This document shows, piece by piece, positions 34,884 through 43,718 of a stretch of DNA of 64,000 nucleotides (position 1 is its first letter; each line of letters starts with the position of its first letter). This DNA is from an uncultured Actinomycetes bacterium (GTDB lineage Bacteria; Actinomycetota; Actinomycetes; Mycobacteriales; Nakamurellaceae), in NCBI GenBank assembly GCA_937926105.1, contig CALANS010000003.1, positions 19,037-83,036 of the forward strand, in the 5' to 3' direction. The notes under the pieces were generated by a model. That model worked only from the letters and a program-made list of their open reading frames with translations. It was not told the DNA's origin and searched no databases. The translations under genes were made by a program, and so were the position numbers.

Positions 34884-35729
34884 ATGACCGAAGCACGCAC
34901 CTTCCGCCTCGATGACGAGTTCCTGCCGTCGATCGGGTCCACCCCGCCAGAGCCGGGTTCCGGCCGGCGCGACACTGCCAGGTCGGTGCGCTGGGAGATC
35001 GTGCTGGTCTTCGTCATCACCCTCGGCATGAGCGGGCTGCGTTCCCTGGTCGGCATCATCGAGACGCAGATCAAGGCACACCAGGCGCAGATCTCGCTGA
35101 GCCAGGTCCACGTCTCGGTGGCTGCCCCCAAGTCGTCGGTGGGCCTGGTGGATCTCGTCTATCAGCTGCTGGCAATCGCCCAGGGGCTGGCGTGGGGCGG
35201 GCTCGGACTGTATCTGCTATGGCGGGCCGGGGCGAGCCTGTCGAAGCACCTGGGGCTCAACCTGCGCCGGCCCTGGCACGACGCGGCGGCCGGGGTCGGG
35301 CTCGCCGCACTGATCGGCATCCCAGGCCTGGCGCTCTACCTGATCGGCAACAAGCTGGGCATCACGCTAACGGTCGAGGCATCCACCATGACCGACGTGT
35401 GGTGGCGGGCGCCGGTGTCGGTGCTGATCGCCTTCCAGAACGGGTTCCTGGAGGAATGCCTGGTCGTCGGGTATCTGCTGGTGCGGTTACGACAGCTGGA
35501 CCTGCGGCCCTGGGCGGCGCTGTTGATCTCCGCGGTACTGCGCGGCTCCTACCACCTCTACCAGGGCTACGGCGGGTTCGCCGGGAACGTGGTGATGGGG
35601 CTGGTGTTCGGCTTCGCATTCCTGCGCTGGCGTCGGCTATGGCCGCTGGTGCTGGCACACGGGCTGATCGACACTGTGGCGATCGTCGGCTACCCGCTGC
35701 TGCACGGGCACGTGTCCTGGTTGCCCTGA
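34884..35729 (+). CDS. CPBP (Abi/Rce1-like) intramembrane metalloprotease
   Basis: 281 aa from ATG 34884, about seven membrane helices. Catalytic motif 1 EECLVVGYLLVRL, motif 2 SAVLRGSYHLYQGYGG (His) and motif 3 LVLAHGLIDTVAI (His/Asp). Family members process prenylated or bacteriocin-like peptides or serve in immunity/maturation; no peptide precursor is visible here. Divergent from the deacetylase lipoprotein. Confidence 0.88.
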   Translation: MTEARTFRLDDEFLPSIGSTPPEPGSGRRDTARSVRWEIVLVFVITLGMSGLRSLVGIIETQIKAHQAQISLSQVHVSVAAPKSSVGLVDLVYQLLAIAQGLAWGGLGLYLLWRAGASLSKHLGLNLRRPWHDAAAGVGLAALIGIPGLALYLIGNKLGITLTVEASTMTDVWWRAPVSVLIAFQNGFLEECLVVGYLLVRLRQLDLRPWAALLISAVLRGSYHLYQGYGGFAGNVVMGLVFGFAFLRWRRLWPLVLAHGLIDTVAIVGYPLLHGHVSWLP

Positions 35730-35742
35730 CCCGCGTCCTGCT

Positions 35743-35860
35743 GCATGGATCAACTTTTGCGCGGCATGGATCAACTGTGCCGGCATGGATCAACATCGCC
35801 GAAATGTGACGGGTGATGCCCCTGGGACGAACTTCGTGCATGCAGGGCACGTTGATCCAG
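35743..35860. repeat. Interspersed repeat, copy 2
   Basis: Three spaced copies of GCATGGATCAAC (35743, 35764 and 35783), then the core blocks CGCCGAAATGTGACGG (35797-35812) and TGGGACGAACTTCGTGCATG (35823-35842), identical to copy 1, and an inverted terminus GTTGATCC (35851-35858) matching GGATCAAC. Between the CPBP gene and the S9 peptidase gene (convergent), in the same orientation as copy 1. Confidence 0.75.
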
Positions 35861-35872
35861 GCGGCGGTGAGG

Positions 35873-37996
35873 TCAGAGCAGCTCGGGCCGGCGGAACTCC
35901 CCGCCGAGCACATGCCAGGCCAGGAATGCCAGCACCGTGTCGTACCAGACCCGTGCATGATTCGGGGTCAGCACCCAGTGGTTCTCGTCCGGGAAGTACA
36001 GGAACCGGTGCGGCAACTCGGCATTCGGGTCGGCGTGCGCCAGCAGGTCCCACCACAGGCGCAGTCCCTCGCCGATCGGCACCCGGTAGTCCCGGTCGCC
36101 GTGGATCACCAGCATCGGGGTGCGGATGTCGGCGGCCGCGGCGGACGGGGTATGCGCCCGCATCATCTCGGCGGTCATCTCGTCCCGCCAGAAATTGGGC
36201 GCGTCGGTGGTGCCGCCGAAGGACGGCAGGTCCCACAGGCTGGCGTGCGAGACGATGGCGCGGAACCGGTTGGTGTGCCCGGCGATCCAGTTGGCCATGT
36301 AACCGCCGAACGAGCCGCCCATCATCGCGGTGCGCCCGGCGTCCAGGTCGTCCCGGTGGGCGAGCACGGCGTCGGTCGCCGCCAGCACGTCGGTGAACGG
36401 TTCGTCGCCCCAGCGCCCCCAGCCGCGCCGGATCATGTCCTGCCCGTAGCCGGTGGACAGCGCCGGATCGGGCAACAGCACCGCGTACCCGGCAGCGACC
36501 ATGATCCACGGGCACCAGCGCCACGACCAGGCATTCCAGCTGGACACCGGCCCGCCGTGCACCCACAACAGCAGCGGAGCCTGGTGATCCGGCGACGCGC
36601 CCTCGGGCAATGCCAGGTAGGAGCGTATCGGCGTGCCGTCGGCCGCGGTCGCCATCACCTCCGTCAGAGTGCCGGGCAGCTCGGGGCGGGGCGCCGGGCC
36701 GCGCAACTCACGGGGCCGTTGATCGTCCAGCGAGACATCCAGCGCGACAATCGTTCCCGGGTCCGTGTAAGAGCTGCGCACGGCGAGCAGCGTGCGACCA
36801 TCCGGGTGCACCTGGACACTGGAGTAGGCGCCGTCGGCCGCGAGCCGGCGCCGGGCGCCACCCGCCACATCCAGCGCGAACACCGGTGCCCGACCGTTCT
36901 GGTCGGCGGTGAAGTACAGCGTGCGACCGTCCGGGGAGAAGTCCAGCGACGAGGGGCGCAGCTCTCCCTCCAGCGGAAGTTCACGCGGCTCGCCACCGGT
37001 GGCCGGCATGATCCACAGCGAGATCCGGTGCGGCTCGTCGGCGGTGCCGAAATCCTCGCGGACATAGGCGATCTGCGTGCCATCCGGGGAGATCGCGGGC
37101 AGACCCAGCGCGACCTTCGCGGGGGCGGCGAGCTCGGTCCGCGAGCCGGTCGCGCAGTCGACGCGCACCAGCCCGGCGGCCAGGTCGGTGTGCCCGTCGA
37201 TGCGCTGCCAGCTGGTCACCACGAAGCTACCGTCGGCACTGACGGCGCTATCCGCCTCGGTGAGCGCCCGGCCGGCATCCGGGGTCAGGTCCGTCAGCTC
37301 CAGCCGCGGGGCGTTCCCGGGATCACCGTCACCGCCGGCCTCCGGTTCCCCCGCCCAGCGCGCGGCGAACAGCCGCGGCTGCTCCGGGCCGAGGTCGTGG
37401 TCCCAGTAGCGGACTGGGTAGCCGTCGTGCAGGATGGCGGCGACCTTGGCATCCTTGCGGCGCTTGCGTTTGTCCGCGTCCTGCTCGGTCGTCGCGGTGC
37501 CTTCGAAAACCGTGGCGGTGACGAGGATGTCGCCGGACTGCCGAGCCACCGACACGCCGCCGATCCCGCCATCGGCGGCGGCGACCTGCCGGGCCTCGCC
37601 GGCACCGGCGGGCAGCAGCCACAGCGCGGCCTTGCCGTCCGTGTCCGATCCCTTGTCCTTGCCGGCGCCGGCGTCGGGGCGACGCGAGGTGAACAGCACC
37701 GAGTTGTCCGGCAGGATCGCCGGTCCGGCCTCGCCCGGAGCGGACCTGGTCAGGCGGCGCGCGGGAAGCACTCCGGCAGGATCCACTTCCCACAGCGCGG
37801 AGACGTACTTCGTCTTCTCGGCGTCCAGCTCGCTCGCCACGGCCACCAGCCGGGTGCCGTCCGGGGACAGGGCGATGCCACCCTGCCGGCGCAGTGCCAC
37901 GTACGCGGCGACATCGTGGAACGGGGTGCGTGGTGCGCCGGCCGGTCCGCCCGGGGTGGTGGCGGTCAGGTCGGCGTCGGATTCGGTTTCTGGCAT
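35873..37996 (-). CDS. S9-family serine peptidase (acylaminoacyl/dipeptidyl peptidase)
   Basis: 707 aa from ATG 37996 (MPETESDAD). N-terminal ~430 residues form a beta-propeller with WD-like repeats (ALSPDGTRLVAVAS, AISPDGTQIAYVRED, DFSPDGRTLYFTAD). C-terminal alpha/beta-hydrolase domain: nucleophile Ser in AMMGGSFGGYMANW, Asp in VIHGDRDYRVPI, His in FPDENHWV. No signal peptide, so cytoplasmic. Hydrolyses short peptides from the N-terminus or removes blocked residues. Full-length, no anomalies. Confidence 0.92.
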   Translation of the reverse strand: MPETESDADLTATTPGGPAGAPRTPFHDVAAYVALRRQGGIALSPDGTRLVAVASELDAEKTKYVSALWEVDPAGVLPARRLTRSAPGEAGPAILPDNSVLFTSRRPDAGAGKDKGSDTDGKAALWLLPAGAGEARQVAAADGGIGGVSVARQSGDILVTATVFEGTATTEQDADKRKRRKDAKVAAILHDGYPVRYWDHDLGPEQPRLFAARWAGEPEAGGDGDPGNAPRLELTDLTPDAGRALTEADSAVSADGSFVVTSWQRIDGHTDLAAGLVRVDCATGSRTELAAPAKVALGLPAISPDGTQIAYVREDFGTADEPHRISLWIMPATGGEPRELPLEGELRPSSLDFSPDGRTLYFTADQNGRAPVFALDVAGGARRRLAADGAYSSVQVHPDGRTLLAVRSSYTDPGTIVALDVSLDDQRPRELRGPAPRPELPGTLTEVMATAADGTPIRSYLALPEGASPDHQAPLLLWVHGGPVSSWNAWSWRWCPWIMVAAGYAVLLPDPALSTGYGQDMIRRGWGRWGDEPFTDVLAATDAVLAHRDDLDAGRTAMMGGSFGGYMANWIAGHTNRFRAIVSHASLWDLPSFGGTTDAPNFWRDEMTAEMMRAHTPSAAAADIRTPMLVIHGDRDYRVPIGEGLRLWWDLLAHADPNAELPHRFLYFPDENHWVLTPNHARVWYDTVLAFLAWHVLGGEFRRPELL

Positions 37997-38085
37997 GGGG
38001 ACCATCCTGCACCCCCGCCACCGTCCGCCGCGCATGCCCCGAAGGTCGCGGCTTGCGCAACGCCAGGGCGTCGTAGGGTGCCGTT

Positions 38086-38742
38086 ATGACGAGCCCTGCC
38101 GGTATTCCGGCCGAATACACCCGCGCCGCCGACTGGCTGCTATCCACTACCAGGACGGTCCGTAAGCGGCTGGATCTGGACCGGCCGGTGCCGAGCCAGG
38201 TGATCACCGAATGCCTGCGACTGGCTGTGCAGGCTCCCACCGGTAGCAACGTGCAGGGCTGGCGCTGGCTGGTGGTGACGGATCCGGCTCTGCGCGGACG
38301 GCTCGCCGAGCTGTACCGCTCCGGCGGCGAGGCCTATATGCAGGCCAGGTCGGGCCAACCCGCGCCCGACGAGCAGACGGCCCGGGTCCGCGACTCGTCG
38401 GGCTACCTGATGCAGGTGATCGATCGGGTGCCGGTACTGGTCATCCCGTGCCTGCAGGGCCGCATCCACCGGGTGGAGCACGCAGCGGCATTCTTCGGCT
38501 CGATCCTGCCCGCGGCCTGGAGTTTCGCGCTGGCGCTGCGATCTCGCGGGCTCGGCTCCGCGTGGACCACCTTCCATCTGGCGCATGAGCGGGAGGCCGC
38601 CGAGCTGCTGGGCATCCCGGAGGACGTCACGCAGGCGGCGATGCTGCCCGTCGCCTACACCCTTGGCACACAGTTCCGGCCCGCGCAGCGTCCCCCGGTG
38701 GAGCAGATCACCTACTGGGACGGCTGGGGCGCTACCGGCTGA
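38086..38742 (+). CDS. Nitroreductase-family flavoprotein
   Basis: 218 aa. TTRTVRKRLDLDRPVPSQV is the N-terminal FMN-binding signature; APTGSNVQGWRWLVV continues it; LRSRGLGSAWTTFHL and LLGIPEDVTQAAMLPVAY are the C-terminal conserved blocks. FMN-dependent, NAD(P)H or F420 as donor; substrates unknown. Its last 11 nt overlap the convergent glycerate kinase gene. Confidence 0.88.
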   Translation: MTSPAGIPAEYTRAADWLLSTTRTVRKRLDLDRPVPSQVITECLRLAVQAPTGSNVQGWRWLVVTDPALRGRLAELYRSGGEAYMQARSGQPAPDEQTARVRDSSGYLMQVIDRVPVLVIPCLQGRIHRVEHAAAFFGSILPAAWSFALALRSRGLGSAWTTFHLAHEREAAELLGIPEDVTQAAMLPVAYTLGTQFRPAQRPPVEQITYWDGWGATG

Positions 38743-39796
38743 CCAGGTGCGCCGCCACAGCCCGCTCGATGCATCGGGCCGTGTCGGACAGCGCGGCGTC
38801 GGTTCCGAACAGGTCGACCAGGGCGGTGACGGTGACCCCGGCGGGCACCGGCACGGACGGGTCGGACGCCCCACACACCACCAGCACCGGCAGGTCTCGC
38901 TTCCGGGCGCGAGCGATCACGCCGCCGACCACCTTGCCGTCCAGCGACTGCGCGTCGAACCGGCCCTCGCCGGTCACCACCAGGGCTGCGCCACCCAGCA
39001 TCTCGTCCAAGGCGCGGTCCAGGCCGGCGGCGTCGGCCAGGGTGTCGAACCCCTCGACGAGTTCGGCCCCGATCGCGGCCAGCCCCCCGGACAGCCCGCC
39101 GGCGGCGCCGGACCGATCCAGGGCCTGCACGTCGACGCCGAACCGGTCCCGATACTGCTGGCGCAGGTCGGCCAGCCGGGCCGACAGCACGACGACCTGC
39201 TCCGGGCTCGCGCCCTTCTGCGGCCCGAAAACTGCTGCGGCGTCCAGGAAACGGGTCCGCACATCGGCACAGACCCGCAGCCGCACTCCGGCCGGTAACG
39301 CGCTGGGGCCGTCGCCAGGGGCCAGCACGGTCAGCGCGCCGGACCCGCCGTCGGTGCTGGCCGAGCCGCCGACCCCGACCAGGATGTCCGTCGCGCCGGC
39401 GCCGAGGGCGGCAGCGATCAGCTCGCCGGTGCCGCGGGTGGAGGCGGCCATCGGGTCGTTGCCGTGCGCGCCGCCGGCCAGCAGCAAGCCGGAGGCGGTG
39501 GCCATCTCGATCACGGCACGCCCGGCGTCCAGGCGCCAGCCGGCGTCGACCGCCGTTCCCAGCGGCCCCGTCACGGCCGTCACCCGGTTGGCGCCGCCGA
39601 ACACGTCCAGGGTGCCCTCACCGCCGTCGGCCAGCGGCAGCTGCCGGCAGGGCAGAACGGCGCGCGGAGCGTCCGCGGCGCCGGCGGCAATACCGGCAGC
39701 CATGGCGGCGGCGGCCTGGGAGGCGGTGGCGGTGCCGCGGAACTTGTCCGGCGCCGCCAGCACCCGCAGCATCCCGGCCGGACGGCTCATCGACAT
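38732..39796 (-). CDS. glxK: Glycerate kinase
   Basis: 354 aa. MLRVLAAPDKFRGTATASQAAAAMAAG is the family N-terminus; PLADGGEGTLDVF and the glycine-rich LVGVGGSASTDGGSGALTVL bind ATP/glycerate; LVVTGEGRFDAQSLDGKVVGGV is the C-terminal signature. Phosphorylates D-glycerate (2- or 3-phosphoglycerate product) for entry into glycolysis. Start is 39796 or the internal ATG at MLRV; the latter matches typical family length better. Confidence 0.93.
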   Translation of the reverse strand: MSMSRPAGMLRVLAAPDKFRGTATASQAAAAMAAGIAAGAADAPRAVLPCRQLPLADGGEGTLDVFGGANRVTAVTGPLGTAVDAGWRLDAGRAVIEMATASGLLLAGGAHGNDPMAASTRGTGELIAAALGAGATDILVGVGGSASTDGGSGALTVLAPGDGPSALPAGVRLRVCADVRTRFLDAAAVFGPQKGASPEQVVVLSARLADLRQQYRDRFGVDVQALDRSGAAGGLSGGLAAIGAELVEGFDTLADAAGLDRALDEMLGGAALVVTGEGRFDAQSLDGKVVGGVIARARKRDLPVLVVCGASDPSVPVPAGVTVTALVDLFGTDAALSDTARCIERAVAAHLVSR

Positions 39797-39820
39797 CTCG
39801 TCACCGCCCCGAAACCCGCG

Positions 39821-40768
39821 TCACCGCAGGGTGAATTGCCGACCGAGGATGCCGTCCCGGGCCCGCCGCTCGGCAGAGGTCAGCGGGGCGTCGCTGGCCA
39901 GGGCGGCGCCGAGCCGGTCGGCGAACTCGGTCGCCGGCTGCTCCCACTCACTCTGGTGCGCCTCCCGGTCCAGGTCCCACACCGGCACCAGGCAGCCGTG
40001 CGCCCGGAACGACCCGACGTAGCGGGAGCCCTCCCCCAGGTCCAGGGTGCCGGCCGCGGACAGCCGGGCCAATGCGGCCATCAGCGCCGGCTCCGCCTCG
40101 CCACGGACCCAGCGCAGGTGCGCCTTCTCGCCGGTGTCCACCCAGTAGGCGCCTGGCAGGTCGGCCAGTCGCGCGGTGGGCATGATCGCGGCGTTCGCCC
40201 GCTCCAGCGTGGTGGCCAGCTCACTGCCCGGCTCCGGCGGTTCCTCCAGCCACCAGGCGAAGTCGGAATGCACCGTCACCTCCAGCGGGGTGTCGGTCAG
40301 CAGATCCTGCAGCCGGTTGCCGAGGCTGGCCCGGCCAACGGTCGGCAGCACGCTGGACGGTTCGGCGGCGAGCGCCCACTCCAGAGCGGCGGCCAGGTCG
40401 CGGGACAGGTCGCCCGAGTGCGTCTGCACCTGGGTGCCGACCAGTACCGACCCGTCCCCTCGGGTCAGTGCCGCCGCGGCACCGGGCAGCACGCTGCACA
40501 GCAGGATCGACGGGGCGTCCTCGGCGGGGTCGCGCAGTTCCAGCGTGGCAGTCGCGGAGGGCACGAATTCGCGCAGCGCAATGAGTTCCACCTCGCCGGG
40601 CAGCCCTTCGAACGGCCGCGCCACGATCATATCCACGGCATCGGCCGCGCCATGGCAGGCCTTATATCGGCGCCCGGAGCCACACGGGCAGGGCTGCCGA
40701 GGATTGATCGTGCCGAACTCACCGGAGGCGGCCGCGGCCGCGGTGCGGTTCTTGGTCTTCTTCGCCAC
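39821..40768 (-). CDS. DUF5926/SEC-C motif protein
   Basis: 315 aa from GTG 40768 (VAKKTKNRTA). The SEC-C zinc motif PCPCGSGRRYKACHG (C27, C29, C38, H39) follows a basic leader, then DUF5926 with VTVHSDFAWWLEE, GAYWVDTGEKAHLRWV and GCLVPVWDL. C-terminal RDGILGRQFTLR. Common, uncharacterised actinobacterial cytoplasmic protein; the SEC-C motif suggests a ribosome or chaperone-related association (family inference). Divergent from the SDR-like gene. Confidence 0.85.
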   Translation of the reverse strand: MAKKTKNRTAAAAASGEFGTINPRQPCPCGSGRRYKACHGAADAVDMIVARPFEGLPGEVELIALREFVPSATATLELRDPAEDAPSILLCSVLPGAAAALTRGDGSVLVGTQVQTHSGDLSRDLAAALEWALAAEPSSVLPTVGRASLGNRLQDLLTDTPLEVTVHSDFAWWLEEPPEPGSELATTLERANAAIMPTARLADLPGAYWVDTGEKAHLRWVRGEAEPALMAALARLSAAGTLDLGEGSRYVGSFRAHGCLVPVWDLDREAHQSEWEQPATEFADRLGAALASDAPLTSAERRARDGILGRQFTLR

Positions 40769-40899
40769 GGCTGCCACGGTAGCCGACCGCGGCGGGCACC
40801 CCGACCGGCCGGCGCCGGACCGAGGTCGACCCGGCGGCCATCGCGTGCAACAATCGGGCCCGTTGCCCGCTGGCCGGCACGACGAGCACGGGGAAACAG

Positions 40900-42060
40900 T
40901 TGACCTCAATCCAGTCCGATCCGGACCCGACGACCGGAACGCCTGCGCGGACGCCGGGAACGACGGAAGCCGCCGGCACGGCCACGACATTCGACCTGCC
41001 CCCGTTGCCCACCCTGCGGCCGTTGCCCGCGTTGCGACCCTTGGCCCCGATGCCGTGGCCACCCGTCGAGGACGGGGACGGCGCGGTCCACGGCGCACCG
41101 GCATCGTCTCCCGTGCCGGCCCCGCGCGCGCCCGAACCCGACGCGGCTGAGCAACACGTCCCGGCACCACACAGCTCGGTGCCGCATCCGCCGGCGCCAC
41201 CGCCGCCACCGGCCGGTCATCCGGCAGCCACCCGCCCGCGAGTTCCGCCGGCTCCGCTCGCCTCTCCGGCGTCGCCTCCGGTCTCGCGTGCTCGACCGGA
41301 GACCAGGCCCGGCCCACCCGCGCGGCCCGCACCACGGCCCGGGCGGCATGCCGCCCCCGACACCGCCATCGATCGGAAGACGCCCACCGCGCGGCGCGTG
41401 CTGGTGGTCGGCGGCTCGCGGGACGAAACCGCCCGCCTGGCAGCCCGGTTGGCGCGCGCGGGCCATCGACTGGCTGTGCAGAGCCCGCTACACGCACTGC
41501 CGCCCGCGGCCGGGACTCCGGGTGTCGAGCCGAGCGGCACGAGCGAACCTCACACCGGGCGGGCGCCGGTATCACTGGCCGCAGACCGGGCGGACCCGGA
41601 AGACCTGACGCGGCTGGTGACCGCGGCGGAACGCGTCCTGGACGGTCTCGATGCGGTGGTGATCCTGCCGGGCACGCCGGCGGAGCCGGCGTCGCTGGAC
41701 TCCGATCCGGTGAGTTGGGCGGGCAGTTGGTCGCACGCGTTGGAGTCCGATCTGCTCGCCGTTGCCTGCCTGGCACACGCGGCGGCGCGATCGTTCGTCG
41801 AGCAGCGCCAGGCCGGCCAGATCGTGCTGGTGGCCGGCAGTTCGGTGGCGGATGATGCGAGCACGCTGGACTCGACGATCCGGGCGGGGGTGACGGCGCT
41901 CGGCGCGGAGCTGGCCCGCCAGCTGCGCGGGCACGACGTCGCGGTCACGGTGCTGACGGTCGGCCACGCCATTGCGCAGGGCGAGTCTGCCGTGCCCGCG
42001 ATGATCGAGGCAGCGCTATCAGCGCGGCTCCGACGCGACGTCGACATCCGGATCGGGTAG
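40900..42060 (+). CDS. Proline-rich protein with degenerate SDR-like C-terminal domain
   Basis: 386 aa from TTG 40900, supported by GGGGAAA 5 nt upstream. Residues ~1-160 are Pro/Ala-rich and disordered (PAPPPPPAGHP and similar). Residues ~165-386 look like a Rossmann SDR: RRVLVVGGSRDETARLAARLARAGHRL, then AVVILPG, VLVAGSSVAD and LRGHDVAVTVLTVG. The cofactor motif is VGGSRDETA rather than TGxxxGxG, and no YxxxK is visible, so it is probably non-catalytic. Function unknown. Its 3' end overlaps the convergent membrane-protein gene by 42 nt. Confidence 0.6.
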   Translation: MTSIQSDPDPTTGTPARTPGTTEAAGTATTFDLPPLPTLRPLPALRPLAPMPWPPVEDGDGAVHGAPASSPVPAPRAPEPDAAEQHVPAPHSSVPHPPAPPPPPAGHPAATRPRVPPAPLASPASPPVSRARPETRPGPPARPAPRPGRHAAPDTAIDRKTPTARRVLVVGGSRDETARLAARLARAGHRLAVQSPLHALPPAAGTPGVEPSGTSEPHTGRAPVSLAADRADPEDLTRLVTAAERVLDGLDAVVILPGTPAEPASLDSDPVSWAGSWSHALESDLLAVACLAHAAARSFVEQRQAGQIVLVAGSSVADDASTLDSTIRAGVTALGAELARQLRGHDVAVTVLTVGHAIAQGESAVPAMIEAALSARLRRDVDIRIG

Positions 42061-43125
42061 CTCGCCCCCGACGGGACTGTCGGTCTCGCCGTCACCAACG
42101 CTCGCCTCGCCGGCCCCGTCACCGCCGACCGTACGATTCCCGGCCGTCGACTCCGGTCGACCCACCGACCAGCCGTGGTACGCCCCGCTGCCCCGCCCCA
42201 CCCAGGACCGTTCGAACGAGACCAACACGGCGGCGAACAGCCCCGCCACGACGGCACCGACCAGTTCTACCGCGACGTGCATCTGCACGGTGTCGGCCAC
42301 CCATTGGTTGCTGCTCCCGAACGCCATGAGCAGGGTGGCCAGCACCAGCGCGCCGTTGACCGCCCACGCGACCCACCACAGCGGCGCCGTGACGCGAGTG
42401 CTGCGGCGTCGGCCGTCGACCTCACGCAGCTGCCGGTCGATCTCCATGACGACCTGGCCGGCGCCGTACAGGTTCCAGCCGGGCAGCACCAGCCTGGCCA
42501 GGAGAGCGGCGGCGCTCCGGCTCGGCGCGTGACTCGACCGCTGCGCCGACGATCGGTGCAGTGTCGTCAGGACGGGCAGCGCTGCAAGGGCGGTGATGAC
42601 GCCCAGGGCGAGCGCCGTCATCCCGCTGGCGAGCACCAGCACGTCGCTCGCACGCACCGGACCGCCGGGAAGCACCTGCGTCCGGCCGGAGAGCAAAAGT
42701 GTGAAACGCCAGGCCTCGGCAGCGGCGGAGGTCGCGCAGGCGAGGGCGGTCAGGGCCGCCAGGGCGGCGACCGGGAGCAGCCCGCGGACCTGCGCCGGAA
42801 CCTGGCCCGCGGCCCGGCCGGTCACCGTGGCGTTGCGCCAGATGACGGGCGGAAAGCCCCAGGTAGGGTGCCCGGCCCGGTAGTCGGGCGGGCCGGCGTA
42901 CGGGCGCCGGCGCAACCGGACCCTCCGCGTCCCCGCGACGCCAGGGGGCGGGTGAGCGATCCATCGCTGGATCGGAAGTGGAGCTCCACAGTAGACACAG
43001 GAGTGGGCCGGGGCCGGCGCGGATGGCTGGGTCCTGGCGCACCGCGGGCACCGCACACCGAACCGCCGGTCGTCGGCGGCGACGTCGTCGGAGCGCGGGC
43101 CCCACCGCGAGCTGCTCATCGCCAT
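42019..43125 (-). CDS. DUF4328-type membrane protein with N-terminal zinc ribbon
   Basis: 368 aa. Residues ~24-48 carry CPRC and CVYC, a zinc ribbon. Then about six hydrophobic helices, including AALAALTALACATSAAAE, MTALALGVITALAALPVL and PLWWVAWAVNGALVLATLLM; the ARLVLPGWNLYGAGQVVMEI segment is typical of DUF4328. A ~60-residue acidic disordered tail ends the protein. Function unknown. The 3' end overlaps the SDR-like gene; a four-unit tandem repeat lies in its upstream region. Confidence 0.75.
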   Translation of the reverse strand: MAMSSSRWGPRSDDVAADDRRFGVRCPRCARTQPSAPAPAHSCVYCGAPLPIQRWIAHPPPGVAGTRRVRLRRRPYAGPPDYRAGHPTWGFPPVIWRNATVTGRAAGQVPAQVRGLLPVAALAALTALACATSAAAEAWRFTLLLSGRTQVLPGGPVRASDVLVLASGMTALALGVITALAALPVLTTLHRSSAQRSSHAPSRSAAALLARLVLPGWNLYGAGQVVMEIDRQLREVDGRRRSTRVTAPLWWVAWAVNGALVLATLLMAFGSSNQWVADTVQMHVAVELVGAVVAGLFAAVLVSFERSWVGRGSGAYHGWSVGRPESTAGNRTVGGDGAGEASVGDGETDSPVGGELPDPDVDVASEPR

Positions 43126-43151
43126 GGCGTCGACATCGTCGTCACTGTCCG

Positions 43152-43195
43152 GTTGTCGGTGGGTTGTCGGCGGGCTGTCGGTGGATTGTCGGGTG
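43152..43195. repeat. Short tandem repeat, 4 x 11 bp
   Basis: Units GTTGTCGGTGG, GTTGTCGGCGG, GCTGTCGGTGG and ATTGTCGGGTG run head to tail between the rhodanese 3' end and the DUF4328 gene start, 27 bp upstream of its start codon. Copy-number slippage could change promoter spacing. Confidence 0.65.
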
Positions 43196-43237
43196 CTGTG
43201 GTTCGCGGAAAGGCAGTCGGCGGGGGCGCTCCCGACC

Positions 43238-43570
43238 TCAGAGGACCGTCGCCGGATTGCCCCCGTCGGCCATCATCGGGCGGCCGGCCCCCGCCCAGGA
43301 CAGCATCCCGCCGGCCACGTTGATCGCATCCCACCCGTTGGCGTTGAGGAACTGGGTCACGCGGGCCGATCTTCCCCCACTGCGGCAGATGACGTACAGC
43401 GGCGCGTCGTCGGGGACATCGTCCAGCCGCTCGGCGATATCACCCATGGCGATGTGCGTCGCGCCGGGAGCATGTCCCGCGGCCCATTCGTCGTCCTCGC
43501 GCACGTCCAACAGCACGGCGTCGGCCGGCAGCTCGTCGATCCGGGCCTGCGGAACGCTTGATGGCATCAC
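43238..43570 (-). CDS. Rhodanese-like sulfurtransferase, single domain
   Basis: 110 aa. Active-site loop VICRSGGRSARV (C62) and LLDVREDDEWAAGHAPGATHIAMGDI are the classic rhodanese signatures. C-terminal NANGWDAINVAGGMLSWAGAG. Moves sulfane sulfur from thiosulfate or persulfide carriers to acceptors. Free-standing small type; no molybdopterin or thiamine genes nearby to fix its role. Confidence 0.92.
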   Translation of the reverse strand: MMPSSVPQARIDELPADAVLLDVREDDEWAAGHAPGATHIAMGDIAERLDDVPDDAPLYVICRSGGRSARVTQFLNANGWDAINVAGGMLSWAGAGRPMMADGGNPATVL

Positions 43571-43646
43571 CCCTCCATCCTGACATCTCCGGGCGCGGGG
43601 CGGCGCGCCGCTCGGTAGATGCCGACTGACCTCCCGTGGAGAGAGA

Positions 43647-43662
43647 TCGAATATTTGTTTGA
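43647..43662. promoter_or_regulatory. SOS-box-like operator (LexA)
   Basis: TCGAATATTTGTTTGA matches the mycobacterial LexA box TCGAAC-N4-GTTCGA at 10 of 12 specified positions, with one C-to-T change in each half. 72 bp upstream of the HNH endonuclease start and 20 bp upstream of its -35. Confidence 0.55.
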
Positions 43663-43681
43663 ATAAAAGTCAGTGACGGCA

Positions 43682-43711
43682 TTGACAGTACAGAATGCAC
43701 GTGAGTAGTAT
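43682..43711 (+). promoter_or_regulatory. Sigma-70-type promoter, predicted leaderless
   Basis: -35 TTGACA (43682-43687), 18-bp spacer, -10 TAGTAT (43706-43711). A start point 7-8 nt further falls at or next to ATG 43719, so the transcript would begin at the start codon. Confidence 0.6.
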
Positions 43712-43718
43712 GGAACGT

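Noticed and set aside
43695..43718. Start of the DUF222-HNH gene at ATG 43695
   Set aside because: It falls between the predicted -35 and -10 elements, so it would not be transcribed from that promoter.
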